Shown here: one piece after another, positions 1-8,039 of the stretch | Layout: each line of letters starts with the position of its first letter | Position numbering within the stretch: the first letter of the stretch is position 1 | Origin: Flavobacterium hiemivividum | GTDB taxonomy: Bacteria > Bacteroidota > Bacteroidia > Flavobacteriales > Flavobacteriaceae | DNA length: 64,000 nucleotides | Reading direction: 5' to 3' | Assembly (NCBI RefSeq): GCF_004349145.1 | Contig: NZ_SMFO01000013.1 | Span: 1 to 64,000 of the forward strand | Program-made: the position numbers and the translations under genes | Notes under the pieces: model-generated | Seen by the model: the letters and a program-made list of their open reading frames with translations, nothing else | What the model was told of the DNA's origin: nothing | Databases searched by the model: none

Positions 1-46
1 AAGTAATGATTTGTTTTAAGTCCATAGGATCAAGTTTATTAGCCAT
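1..46 (-). CDS. istA: IS21-family transposase IstA, N-terminal fragment (runs off the window)
   Basis: The reverse strand from base 46 reads ATG followed by 14 codons, MANKLDPMDLKQIIT, and continues past base 1. This opening resembles the start of IstA-type transposases of Bacteroidota IS21 elements, whose next residues normally form a helix-turn-helix. The reading frame points away from the repeat block at 99-294, as expected for a transposase gene just inside its element's end. Only 15 residues are visible, so the family call rests on this short match plus the multiple terminal repeats. Whether the rest of istA and istB is intact cannot be seen. Confidence 0.6.
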   Translation of the reverse strand, partial: MANKLDPMDLKQIIT

Positions 47-98
47 ATCGTACTGTTTTAGATAACAACAAGATAGTAGCTGATTTTGATCTTTCAAA

Positions 99-294
99 GT
101 GGCACAAATCGAACCGGAATACCATGATTTATTAGTCAAGTGACACAAATTGAACCAAAATAGTGGCACAAATCGAACCGGAATACTGTGACTTTTTAGT
201 CAAGTGGCACAAATCGAACCGAAATAGTGGCACAAATTGACCGAAATGGGTGGCACGGTCTAACCGAAATCAGTGGCACAAATCGAACCGAGAT
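99..294. repeat. Seven copies of a ~22-bp repeat: multiple terminal repeats of an IS21-type element
   Basis: The unit GTGGCACAAATCGAACCGAAAT occurs at 99-120, 140-161, 163-184, 204-225, 227-247, 250-270 and 273-294, all in the same orientation. Copies 1, 3, 4 and 7 are nearly identical. Copies 2, 5 and 6 carry substitutions, and copies 5 and 6 are 21 bp. Spacers are irregular (1-19 bp): most are 1-2 bp, and spacers of 18-19 bp precede copies 2 and 4. IS21 elements are known for multiple terminal repeats that bind IstA, and the array lies directly upstream of the istA-like start. The outer end of the element is probably just after 294, but the exact end cannot be fixed without the other end. 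Confidence 0.65.
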
Positions 295-992
295 ATCCAG
301 TTTCGCTCCGCAAGCTACGCTACACTACATTCCAGCAGTATTATGTCTGCCGCCCTCAGTTTTTTCAGCGGTTGCTCCTTCGCTCAGCCATCGGGGTTGG
401 CTCCGTTCGGTGAAAAACCTCACTTTGCCCTAAATCAAGGTTTGCCAAAGGCAGTCTTTTATTGTTTCCCTGCCGTTACACGCTACTATCCCTACATTCC
501 ACTTCGCTATCGCTTCGTTGCATTCTCGGTCTAGTGTGGCTGTTCGATTGCCGCAACACCGCCACGGCGCTCCTCATACATTCCGCTATAATTCCGCTAT
601 CGCTACATTTTAGCTCCATTCCTTGCGGTGCTTGGGGGTGTTTGATTGCCGATTATACCAGAACGTTCCCAGAATAGGATTTCAACAACATCCAGTTTTC
701 CTGACTAAATAAAAAAAATAAATAAAAAGAAAGCTAAGGTAAGTTTCGGTTTCAAATCGTCAAGTTCAAGCCCTACGGGTGTTTGATAAAATCTCCACCC
801 TTACATTTTCATATCAACTTTTTTTCTACTTATAACCGACTGTTTTTCAGTTCAACAGTTGGGTAGTATTTCATCAAACAAACTTGCCTCTTTTGAAACC
901 TTCACTTTAGAGATGGCTTTCTTTTTTTTCTTTTTCTTTTAAAAATGATATGGTGCAGAGCGTAGCGACAGCATCATTTTATACCAGATGTT
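295..992. other. Non-coding, GC-richer stretch of mobile-element type
   Basis: There is no convincing gene. Bases 295-660 are unusually GC-rich for this genome and full of short repeated words (CGCTACGCTAC, ATTCC, TTCGCT). The open frames here have no family resemblance. Bases 720-990 look like a conserved leader of the following gene: AAAAAGAAAGC at 724-734 is matched by an inverted GCTTTCTTTTT at 916-926, and the stretch ends just upstream of the ATG at 993. Similar non-coding blocks accompany cargo genes of Bacteroidota integrative elements. That link is from memory of the type of sequence, not from a comparison. Confidence 0.4.
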
Positions 993-1415
993 ATGCCGAA
1001 TCCAATCATTAAAACGCACCGAAAAAATGCTCCTTGCCGAGATAATCAAATTTATATTCTCAACAAAGAACTAAATAGCGGAAAACCTCAAAAAAATCCC
1101 TATACAAACAGTTTTGTAATTACATTTTCAAGCAAAGAGGAAGCCGAAAATGTATATTGGCTGATTTACAGCTTATGGAAAGCTAATTTTTGGCATCAGT
1201 ACCTTTGTGGTTCAGTCATTCCATTTTTACGGATTCACGAATTCAAGAAAAACTTTATCCCAAAACTGAACTCCATGTTAAACAATTTGGAGCAACATGA
1301 GAAACAAATCAAAGCCTTGCAAATCATCGAAATCAAAGAAAGGCAATTTCAAGAAAGTTTACTTTTGATAGAACAAATGAGAAAGACGATTTTAAGCCAT
1401 TATTTTAAAAAGTAG
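993..1415 (+). CDS. DUF6943-like protein of Bacteroidota integrative elements
   Basis: A 140-residue soluble protein with no signal peptide or membrane segment. The N-terminal part (KTHRKNAP, then ILNKELNSGKP around residues 24-34) and the central SVIPFLRI near residue 79 match what I recall of DUF6943, a family of unknown function found mainly on conjugative elements of Bacteroidota. The C-terminal ~50 residues are charged and probably helical. It stands alone, with mobile-element DNA on its 5' side. I read it as cargo or a leftover of an integrative element. No enzymatic motif is visible. Confidence 0.5.
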   Translation: MPNPIIKTHRKNAPCRDNQIYILNKELNSGKPQKNPYTNSFVITFSSKEEAENVYWLIYSLWKANFWHQYLCGSVIPFLRIHEFKKNFIPKLNSMLNNLEQHEKQIKALQIIEIKERQFQESLLLIEQMRKTILSHYFKK

Positions 1416-1505
1416 AACAATTTACCGACTAATACATATTTGCTCTTTATTTGCACCATATCTCACCCATAAGTCCACATTATAGATGAATTACAGCAAA
1501 ACAAA

Positions 1506-1529
1506 AAGCCCTCTCGTTAGAAAGGGCTT
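1506..1529 (-). terminator. Rho-independent terminator of the 1577-2380 gene
   Basis: Inverted repeat AAGCCCT (1506-1512) and AGGGCTT (1523-1529) with a 10-base loop. On the minus strand it is followed by TTTTTGTTTTG-type U-rich sequence, 48 bases past the stop codon of the minus-strand gene. Confidence 0.6.
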
Positions 1530-1530
1530 A

Positions 1531-1565
1531 GTTTGCAGCTTTGCAATGTTTGCAGTCTTGCAAAC
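1531..1565. repeat. TTTGCA-rich inverted repeat, possible attachment site
   Basis: GTTTGCA at 1531-1537 is mirrored by TGCAAAC at 1559-1565, and TTTGCA or its complement recurs four times within 35 bases. It includes GCAGCTTTGC (1535-1544), which differs at one position from GTAnnTTTGC, the core used by CTnDOT-type integrases. It sits between the ICE-type gene and an ordinary flavobacterial gene, where an element boundary could be. It could equally be a chance repeat. Confidence 0.2.
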
Positions 1566-1576
1566 TGATGGTATTT

Positions 1577-2380
1577 TTAGAAAATATCTTCTATTTTCAA
1601 AGCGTTCCCGGCATTGAATAAATAGTAGTTATTACCAACTTTTTGATAGAATTCGATACCGATACTACCAATAACAGATACATCTGTATTTAGAGTCGGT
1701 GCTCCTGGTAAAGTGGCTGTAACTTCAATTAATGAAGTAACAACATCCACAGGGGAATAATCCGAATAAGCAACATTTGACATTTGATTTAAAACGGAAT
1801 CAGATGGCTCATAATTTCCTGTAACTGCATTATAAATAAAATCGGCAACTACTGAAACCGCATTGATCATTCTGAAATGTGTAGCTCCAGATGGTACATT
1901 CAAATAATTCAGCGGATTAAATGCTGGAATACTCAATGTACTTTCAATTCTTGATGGATCAGGTGTTAATGTGAAAGGCGCATTAAAAATACCATTGAAA
2001 GAAATGTTACGATTAAAATCCAATCCTTTTAAATACTGAGGTTGTTGTGAAATAAGAACAGCTCTTTGTCCTCTGGCTTCAGAACCATCCTCAATATTGA
2101 TTTTTTTCATAATTGCAGTTAGTCTTCCTGTCAATTGACTATCGGACATTTGTTTCATCAATGAAGATAAACCCACACGCAATGATTTCCCTGCATTGGC
2201 ACAAGCTGCAAACTCACTCATATTTTCACGAGTACGAATAAAGTTTGGTGCTGTTTTAACTTGCTCTGCTGTTGGGCCACCTTTTAGTCCTGCAAAGTAA
2301 CCTTCATTACCTTTAATTTTGAAGTGTCTCACTTCTCCGAGTGTTCCGACATATTTGATATGTCCTTTCTGTCTTGCCAT
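1577..2380 (-). CDS. Conserved Bacteroidota protein of unknown function (MARQKG family)
   Basis: 267 residues with no signal peptide. The N-terminus MARQKGHIKYVGTLGEVRHF, followed by a positively charged stretch and FIRTRENMSEFAACANAGK near residues 47-65, is characteristic of a family common in Flavobacteriia that has no assigned function. The first ~110 residues are basic and helical, and the remainder looks beta-rich. It is a single-gene unit with its own terminator (1506-1529) and is divergent from the SNase gene. The phage-like look of the family (small basic N-domain, beta-rich C-part) is only an impression. Confidence 0.55.
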   Translation of the reverse strand: MARQKGHIKYVGTLGEVRHFKIKGNEGYFAGLKGGPTAEQVKTAPNFIRTRENMSEFAACANAGKSLRVGLSSLMKQMSDSQLTGRLTAIMKKINIEDGSEARGQRAVLISQQPQYLKGLDFNRNISFNGIFNAPFTLTPDPSRIESTLSIPAFNPLNYLNVPSGATHFRMINAVSVVADFIYNAVTGNYEPSDSVLNQMSNVAYSDYSPVDVVTSLIEVTATLPGAPTLNTDVSVIGSIGIEFYQKVGNNYYLFNAGNALKIEDIF

Positions 2381-2490
2381 ATTATTTTGTTTTAAATTAT
2401 TAAAATATTTTACATAAATTTACAATATAAACAGTTTTAAATCAATCAATTAAATAATGCTATTTAAAGCATTTTAGCGCAACTGTACCT

Positions 2491-2958
2491 ATGACACGAA
2501 ATATTATTCTTAAAGTAAAAAGATTTGTTGATGGTGATGGTCTTATAGCAGAAGATTTTCATTCCAAAAAAGAGTTCGAAATCCGTTTATACGGTATAGA
2601 TGCTCCTGAAGTAAATTATTGTAATAAGGTTAAAAAGGATGAAAAGGAATTACATATTCCTGCTGCATTGCTAATTAAATTAGGTTATAAATCATTTGAG
2701 TTTTTGAAAACACAGCTAGCTATCGGAGAAGTATGTACATTAATTCAGGAAGATAATAACCTTATGGATAAATACGGTAGAACACTAGGTTATTTGGTTT
2801 TAAAAAACGGGACTGTATTGAATGAAATAATGATTAAGAAAGGATATGCAAAGCCATACAACTATGTTTTTTGTGAAATGCTACCCAAGTATCAAAAATG
2901 GAATTTACAGGCTAAAACGGCTAAAAAAGGATTGTATTCTATTGTAGATAAATTTTAA
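2491..2958 (+). CDS. Thermonuclease (SNase-fold) family nuclease
   Basis: 155 residues forming essentially one staphylococcal-nuclease domain. The visible landmarks are FVDGDG (residues 12-17, metal-binding Asp), IRLYGIDAPE (31-40, catalytic Arg), DKYGRTLGYL (~94-103) and a closing LNEIMIKKGYAKPY helix. The family hydrolyses DNA and RNA phosphodiesters with Ca2+. Unlike most homologues it shows no signal peptide in this frame, so a cytoplasmic location is likely. It is a single-gene unit between divergent and unrelated neighbours. Confidence 0.8.
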   Translation: MTRNIILKVKRFVDGDGLIAEDFHSKKEFEIRLYGIDAPEVNYCNKVKKDEKELHIPAALLIKLGYKSFEFLKTQLAIGEVCTLIQEDNNLMDKYGRTLGYLVLKNGTVLNEIMIKKGYAKPYNYVFCEMLPKYQKWNLQAKTAKKGLYSIVDKF

Positions 2959-3254
2959 GATATTTTGCTTATTTTTGTCCTGTATTTAGCCTTATTAAAG
3001 CCTTTGTGTTGGCTATTTGTTGCCCAATCTTCGGCAACTATTGTAAAAACTCACACCTTCAAATATTGTATTGGGAAATAAATATGCAGTTGTGGTTTTC
3101 AGCCTTAGACTTCAGTAAAAAAAATAAAGTATAAAATGGTAGATTCAGATTTTATCCTTGATAGTATAAAGACTTTTAGTCAGAGGAAACAGCAAGTTTA
3201 GAACATTATTTGAGGAAAATCTATACATACAGACTATTTTTAACACAATATTAC

Positions 3255-3284
3255 TTGACAATCTGTGGCAAAATTCTATTTTTG
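3255..3284 (+). promoter_or_regulatory. Bacteroidota-type promoter of the histone H1-like gene
   Basis: A -33 element TTGACA (3255-3260) is followed, 19 bp after TTG, by TATTTTTG (3277-3284), matching TAnnTTTG. Transcription would begin near 3290, giving a ~20-base leader to the ATG at 3309. Confidence 0.55.
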
Positions 3285-3308
3285 TGTCTTTAATTTAATA
3301 AAAAACAC

Positions 3309-3485
3309 ATGAAAGAATTAGTAGCAAAGATTAACGCTGAGTTTGAAACATTTAGTACAGAGACAGAATCTCTAATTGAAAAAGGTGTAAAAGCTGCTGG
3401 AGCAAGAGCACGTAAGTCAACTTTAGAAATGGAAAAAATGCTAAAGGAATTTAGAAAACTTTCTATTGAAGAGTCTAAAAAATAA
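3309..3485 (+). CDS. Histone H1-like nucleoid protein (Hc1 type)
   Basis: A 58-residue protein starting MKELVAKINAEFETFSTE, with AAGARARKS in the middle and ending RKLSIEESKK. It is short, helical and lysine-rich, and matches the small histone H1-like proteins carried by most Flavobacteriia, which are thought to bind DNA non-specifically. The ATG is well placed behind a clear promoter and the gene is closed by a strong terminator, so it forms a compact, probably highly expressed unit. The assignment is by sequence resemblance; direct DNA binding is inferred. Confidence 0.75.
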   Translation: MKELVAKINAEFETFSTETESLIEKGVKAAGARARKSTLEMEKMLKEFRKLSIEESKK

Positions 3486-3503
3486 TTCTCTTTTATTTTA
3501 CAT

Positions 3504-3537
3504 AAAAGTCCTTAGCAAAACTAAGGACTTTTGTTTT
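3504..3537 (+). terminator. Rho-independent terminator of the histone-like gene
   Basis: A perfect 12-bp stem, AAAAGTCCTTAG (3504-3515) with CTAAGGACTTTT (3521-3532), a CAAAA loop and a following T run. It lies 18 bases past the stop codon. Confidence 0.85.
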
Positions 3538-3769
3538 TAAAGCAATTAAGTCGTTTTCAATTGTAATGCTATTTTAATTAATTTTTTACTCTCATTAAAA
3601 AACAGGGAACAGAAATTTTTTTTTGACGGTGATTATTTTCTCTACACTAAATATCAAGGCAAAAATTACTTATCCCTTTTTTGTATATTGCAACCTAAAG
3701 CTCCGTTAATACTACTATTGTCACTCACAGTATTTAGGGAAATTCATCAATCTGGAAGTCAAATAATAA

Positions 3770-4765
3770 ATGGATTCATTAACACAAATTGCTTTAGGAA
3801 TAGCCGTTGCCGAAATATGTGCTGGCAAGCAATTAAAAAACAAGACCTTTTTGTACGGTGCCATTTTAGGAACTCTCCCTGATTTAGATGTTGTGGTTGG
3901 TTTATTTTTAGACCCAGTAGATGGGGTCATGATTCATCGCGGCATCAGCCATTCTTTAGTACTATTTCTGTTTTTGTCACCATTATTTGGTTGGATAATT
4001 TCGAAAACTGAAAAGAATAAAATCAACATTCTCCGTGCGACTTTCCTGGTCTTTCTCTGCTTATTTACCCATGTCTTACTCGATATGTTTACTTCTTGGG
4101 GCACCCAAATATTATGGCCACTAAGTGATCGTTTTGCGTTAAAAACAATATTTGTAATTGATCCATTCTATACAATTCCTTTGCTGATTGCATTAGTGAT
4201 GGTTTGGAGAACAAAAGATGCATTTCTTCGAAGAAAATATGTAAAGAGAGGCTTGGTCATAAGCAGCAGCTATTTGCTGTTATCTTGTTTTATTAAACTA
4301 TATGCTTTAAATAAATTTGAAAAAGCACTGCAAAAACAAGGAATTACTTATTCTGAAATTATAGTAAAACCCACCGCTTTCAATATTATTTTATGGAACG
4401 CAAATGTTTCCACTCCTGATGATTATTTACTGGGCGATTATTCCCTTTTTGATAGCGAAGCTATTTCATTTACTGCTTACGCAAAAAACGCTGAATTAGA
4501 ATTGAAACTAAAAGGAAATTCAGATTTCGAAAAACTAAAAATAATCAGTGAAGGCTGGTACATTATTTCGAAAAAAAATGAATCATTGTACTTCAATGAT
4601 TTGCGCTTTGGTCTGTTAAACGCCAATCCAAAACAGCCACAGTTTGCTTTCAGTTATCAATTTATCAAAACTAATTCCAGATTAAAAGCTATTGAAGTGC
4701 CTAAAGAAAAACGAGATGGAAAACTATTACTACAGAAAATTTTTAAACGGTTAAAAGGGAATTAA
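3770..4765 (+). CDS. YdjM-like metal-dependent hydrolase, inner-membrane protein
   Basis: 331 residues. The N-terminal ~200 residues hold four to five hydrophobic segments and the family's metal-site motifs: MDSLTQIALG at the start, GTLPDLDV (residues 34-41), HRGISHS (56-62) and THVLLDMFTSWGT (~98-110). These His/Asp motifs define the YdjM/LexA-regulated membrane hydrolase family (DUF457), whose substrate is unknown. The C-terminal ~130 residues are soluble. The start follows a 280-base intergenic stretch in which I see no other gene. Confidence 0.75.
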   Translation: MDSLTQIALGIAVAEICAGKQLKNKTFLYGAILGTLPDLDVVVGLFLDPVDGVMIHRGISHSLVLFLFLSPLFGWIISKTEKNKINILRATFLVFLCLFTHVLLDMFTSWGTQILWPLSDRFALKTIFVIDPFYTIPLLIALVMVWRTKDAFLRRKYVKRGLVISSSYLLLSCFIKLYALNKFEKALQKQGITYSEIIVKPTAFNIILWNANVSTPDDYLLGDYSLFDSEAISFTAYAKNAELELKLKGNSDFEKLKIISEGWYIISKKNESLYFNDLRFGLLNANPKQPQFAFSYQFIKTNSRLKAIEVPKEKRDGKLLLQKIFKRLKGN

Positions 4766-5127
4766 GACTATTTGCCTTTTGAAAATACTGCAATAAACAA
4801 TAACCACATACTTGTCATTCCATCTCCTTTTTTTTTTGGATCGAGAGAGGTATCCCCTTTATGTGAGCAGTTTGGGAAGATTTCTCCTTCGTCGGAATAA
4901 ACTAAATAATTAGATTTAGGATATGAAAAATTTCATGGTAATTTCTAAGCTTAAATAGTATAATACCATTATCTAATCCACATTCAAAACAAAAAGTGGT
5001 TTCTTCGAAAAACAGCTACAAAAAAAAACACCCTTAAGAATTTAAAACAAATTCTTGAGGGTATTTTCTATTTTTAAGGTTAGAAGGACAGGAATTTAAA
5101 ATAAATCCGCCCTTTTATCCAAATTTA
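4766..5127. other. Intergenic region between convergent genes
   Basis: No open frame resembles a gene. The only recognisable element is the minus-strand terminator at 5021-5062. Confidence 0.6.
5021..5062 (-). terminator. Terminator of the GH109 gene
   Basis: A 14-bp stem with one mismatch, formed by ACCCTTAAGAATTT (5030-5043) and AAATTCTTGAGGGT (5049-5062). On the minus strand it is followed by nine U residues (complement of 5021-5028), 65 bases past the stop of the GH109 gene. Confidence 0.75.
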
Positions 5128-6504
5128 CTATTTAGCAAATTCTAAACCTTTTAGCTTGTTCCATCCTCCACGAGTAAAATCAGGAATTTCAACTGGTGCA
5201 GAATTGTTATCAAGAGAAATTTCAGTCAATGGAGCAAGACAAGACCATTCAGCTAAATCATAAACATCCATGTCTAATGGAAGTCCGTTTTGAAGACAAT
5301 AGATCAAACGGGAATCCATGATGAAATCCATACCACCGTGACCACCTACTTTTTTAGCCTTTTCCTCTAAACCAATAGCTATTGGGTGTTTGTATTTTTC
5401 CATCAATGCTTTTTTCACTTCAGCAGGAACAAAACTGTGCGCGTTTAAATTTTCGTGATTTGGAGCTACATCAGACCCAATTGCTTTTGAATCCAAAGCA
5501 TATCCTTCTGTCGGGTATTTATTAGCAAAACCTTTAGTTCCACTTAACTGATACATACGGCTATAAGGACGAGGCGAAGTTACATCGTGTTGAATTTGGA
5601 TTGTTTTTCCTTTTTCGGTACGAATCATAGTCATCGTGTGGTCTCCATTTCTGAAATCTTTCACATCTTCACCAGTTTTTTCTTTGATGTAAGCAGGGTT
5701 TCCAACTGCCTTAGTATCCATAGAAACTAAATAGTTCATTTTATCACCACGGTGAATGTTTAAAGCTTGACAAGCAGGTCCCATTCCGTGAGTAGCGTAA
5801 ACGTCACCACGGTGTTTTCTATTATAGTCCATTCTCCAGTTACCTTGATACGATCCCCAGAAAGGTTGTAAACCGTGAATATAAGCTCCTTCAGCATGTA
5901 GAATTTCTCCAAACAAACCTTGTTGAGCCATATTCAATGTTGTCAATTCGAAGAAATCGTACACACAGTTTTCTAACATCATACAGTGCTTACGTGTTTT
6001 CTCAGAAGTATTGACAAGATCCCAAATTTCCTTCATGGTCATCGCTCCAGGAACTTCGATAGCAACGTTTTTACCGTCTTTCATTGCTTGAACTCCCATT
6101 TCTGCATGGTGTTTCCAGTCGGTAGCGATGTAAACAAGATCAACATTAGGAAGCTTTGTTACTTTACGCCAACCTTCTTCTCCAAAAAATTCTTGTGCTT
6201 TTGGAAGACCTGCTTTTTCTAATATTGTATTAGCTGACTTTGTTCTGTCTTCTAATAAATCACAAAGTGCAACAATTTCGACACCTGGAATATGTGTCAT
6301 ACGTTCTACTGCACCTGGTCCACGCATTCCCAAACCTATAAATGCCACACGAACTGTTGGAATTGGGTCTAGTGCTAAACGCAAAACATCTGTTTGCCCC
6401 TTTGCACGCTTAGGCGTTGGGGATTTAATCATTTGGGCTGACATATCAGCCCATCCTACAAATAGACAAGCTATCAGGAAAAATTTAAAAATACTACTTC
6501 TCAT
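5128..6504 (-). CDS. GH109 alpha-N-acetylgalactosaminidase (Gfo/Idh/MocA fold)
   Basis: 458 residues, the usual length for GH109. A signal peptide ends near MSAQ (residue ~24). A Rossmann fold follows with VAFIGLGMRGPGA (residues ~53-65), which holds NAD+. Then come EVPGAMTM, ENCVYDFFE, IHGLQPFWGSY and, near the C-terminus, VGGHGGMDFIMDSRL, all typical of GH109. The family removes terminal alpha-GalNAc through an NAD-dependent oxidation/elimination mechanism, the Elizabethkingia blood-group-A enzyme being the founder. It is the last gene of PUL A (98 bases after the DUF3472 gene), so its job is probably trimming alpha-GalNAc from imported or surface glycans in the periplasm. A dehydrogenase-like side activity cannot be excluded. 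Confidence 0.85.
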   Translation of the reverse strand: MRSSIFKFFLIACLFVGWADMSAQMIKSPTPKRAKGQTDVLRLALDPIPTVRVAFIGLGMRGPGAVERMTHIPGVEIVALCDLLEDRTKSANTILEKAGLPKAQEFFGEEGWRKVTKLPNVDLVYIATDWKHHAEMGVQAMKDGKNVAIEVPGAMTMKEIWDLVNTSEKTRKHCMMLENCVYDFFELTTLNMAQQGLFGEILHAEGAYIHGLQPFWGSYQGNWRMDYNRKHRGDVYATHGMGPACQALNIHRGDKMNYLVSMDTKAVGNPAYIKEKTGEDVKDFRNGDHTMTMIRTEKGKTIQIQHDVTSPRPYSRMYQLSGTKGFANKYPTEGYALDSKAIGSDVAPNHENLNAHSFVPAEVKKALMEKYKHPIAIGLEEKAKKVGGHGGMDFIMDSRLIYCLQNGLPLDMDVYDLAEWSCLAPLTEISLDNNSAPVEIPDFTRGGWNKLKGLEFAK

Positions 6505-6601
6505 GTTAAATTAATTTAGTTTAAATTATGGGTGATGCTTTCAAATTGCATCTATTTTGTATTGTACAATTTCTATTCTCTTTCAAAAATAATACTCTTT
6601 T

Positions 6602-7930
6602 TTACGGTAGGCTGTTAAAATCTATTTTTGGTTTCTTATTTGTAAGAGGCCTCGTAAATATAACGCCGGGAACTGTGAAATCATTGTAGAAACCACCGTT
6701 TTGAAGATAGAATCCATCGGCGTTTAAACCTCCTGAATAATCCATTCTATATCCTTGTTTAGCCGTATTATCAGCCGAAAAGCGAGCAGTGTTCAGTTCG
6801 TTCCAATTGCCTTTGTCGTCGCAAAACCATTGGTTGTTGAATGATACCATTCGAGAAAAATCACCTTGTTCAGGAATGAAATTTTCTAAAAACGAATGGA
6901 AGTTTTTTAGATAAGTATTCGTTTGCGGACGACTGAAACTAGCAATTAATTGCCATTGTCCTGTTTCAGGTGCAAAAAAATACGCGGTGTATTTTGTCGA
7001 ATTATTTCCTTCTGGAGTTCCTCTAAGTAAGAACTTATAGGTATTTCCAGCAACCCAATTGTATTTCAAATAACTTTGTCCGCCGGATCCCTCGTTACCA
7101 AATTCTCCTGTTGTTACGTTATTTCCTTTTCGCAATAACTTTATCTTATGTGACTCTGGAATACTGTTAGGATCATCAGTCGTAAATGGACTCCATACCG
7201 AAAACAAAACTCTTCTTTCATTGGCTGAATTAACTTGAATACCAAAGTACCCTTCGCCAAAACCATTTGCCATAAAATAAGAACCTATTATATCTTCGCC
7301 CACAGGAACTGTAAGTTCGTTATAGTACCACTCTGCATTCACATTCGCCGGAGCTTGATAGTTTAAGTGTACTGATGCACCTCGTCTTCCCCAATGGTAA
7401 AAACCTCCTTCGTTATTGGGAACATAAGCGATTTTACCGTCAAAATCAGTACTGCTTACTGTCAAACGGCTAATAGATGGAAAGCTAGCACCTGATTTCT
7501 TAATTCCTTTAATTACAAGTGCAACATAACCTTCCTTCGCTATTTTCCAACTACCAACCGAAATTAATTTATTAGCAGAAGAAGCATCTAGTTTTACTTT
7601 TTTAGATATGCTGTTGATTGAAAATTCTAACTCCGATTTTCCTGAAATAACGGCTAATTCTTCGATTGCAATTTGGAAAGTACCTGCCTTAGAAACTCTA
7701 AAATAAGTAGTAAAATACTCATCAGGATTCGTCCAGTTAACAATTCCATTGTTAGTGATCGTTCGGTTTCCTTCAATATGTTTTGAACTATAAGCATTCC
7801 CTGCTAAAGGTATAGAAATATGAAAATCAGACGCTTTAATAGACTCTGTTTTCGGAAGGCCATCACTTTTACTAGCGCAAGAAACGGATAGTAATAAAAA
7901 AGCAAAAAATAAATAAAATATTTTTTTCAT
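6602..7930 (-). CDS. DUF5077/DUF3472 lipoprotein of PUL A
   Basis: 442 residues starting with a lipoprotein signal (lipobox LLSVSC, Cys ~18). The first half, residues ~38-155, looks like DUF5077 (IPLAGNAYSS, then GIVNWTNPDEYFTTYFRV), a beta-sandwich expected to bind sugars. The second half, residues ~195-370, matches DUF3472 (SYFMANGFGEGYFGIQVNS, RRVLFSVWSPF). Such two-domain lipoproteins are frequent in Bacteroidota PULs and are thought to be glycan-binding or glycan-active surface proteins, with no proven activity known to me. It follows susD after a ~109-base gap that contains a hairpin. Confidence 0.75.
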   Translation of the reverse strand: MKKIFYLFFAFLLLSVSCASKSDGLPKTESIKASDFHISIPLAGNAYSSKHIEGNRTITNNGIVNWTNPDEYFTTYFRVSKAGTFQIAIEELAVISGKSELEFSINSISKKVKLDASSANKLISVGSWKIAKEGYVALVIKGIKKSGASFPSISRLTVSSTDFDGKIAYVPNNEGGFYHWGRRGASVHLNYQAPANVNAEWYYNELTVPVGEDIIGSYFMANGFGEGYFGIQVNSANERRVLFSVWSPFTTDDPNSIPESHKIKLLRKGNNVTTGEFGNEGSGGQSYLKYNWVAGNTYKFLLRGTPEGNNSTKYTAYFFAPETGQWQLIASFSRPQTNTYLKNFHSFLENFIPEQGDFSRMVSFNNQWFCDDKGNWNELNTARFSADNTAKQGYRMDYSGGLNADGFYLQNGGFYNDFTVPGVIFTRPLTNKKPKIDFNSLP

Positions 7931-7982
7931 TCTATAAGATTAAATAATTAATGGCATTTTAAAAAGCGTTTTGATTTTAGAA

Positions 7983-8014
7983 TAACCCTTCTAATTCTAA
8001 AACTAGAAGGGTTA
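7983..8014 (-). terminator. Hairpin between susD and the DUF3472 gene
   Basis: A perfect 11-bp stem, TAACCCTTCTA (7983-7993) with TAGAAGGGTTA (8004-8014), 26 bases past the susD stop. The following U tract is weak on the minus strand, so it may attenuate or protect the susCD message rather than end transcription fully. Confidence 0.45.
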
Positions 8015-8039
8015 AAAAAACTAACTAAAAACTAACTAA

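Noticed and set aside
99..294. CRISPR-like array of seven ~22-bp repeats
   Set aside because: Spacers are mostly 1-19 bp and irregular, repeats are degenerate, and the array abuts an istA-like start; this fits IS21 terminal repeats, not CRISPR.
227..677. Three overlapping open frames (68-94 residues) across the repeat block and the GC-rich stretch
   Set aside because: They translate the IS21 repeats and low-complexity DNA, overlap each other in different frames and show no family resemblance or promoter.
2990..3250. Structured RNA or riboswitch upstream of the histone-like gene
   Set aside because: No extended stem or known riboswitch motif could be found, and a promoter lies close to the gene at 3255-3284.
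3688..3930. Short frames on both strands ahead of the YdjM-like gene
   Set aside because: They overlap the well-supported gene starting at 3770 in other frames and lack coding features.
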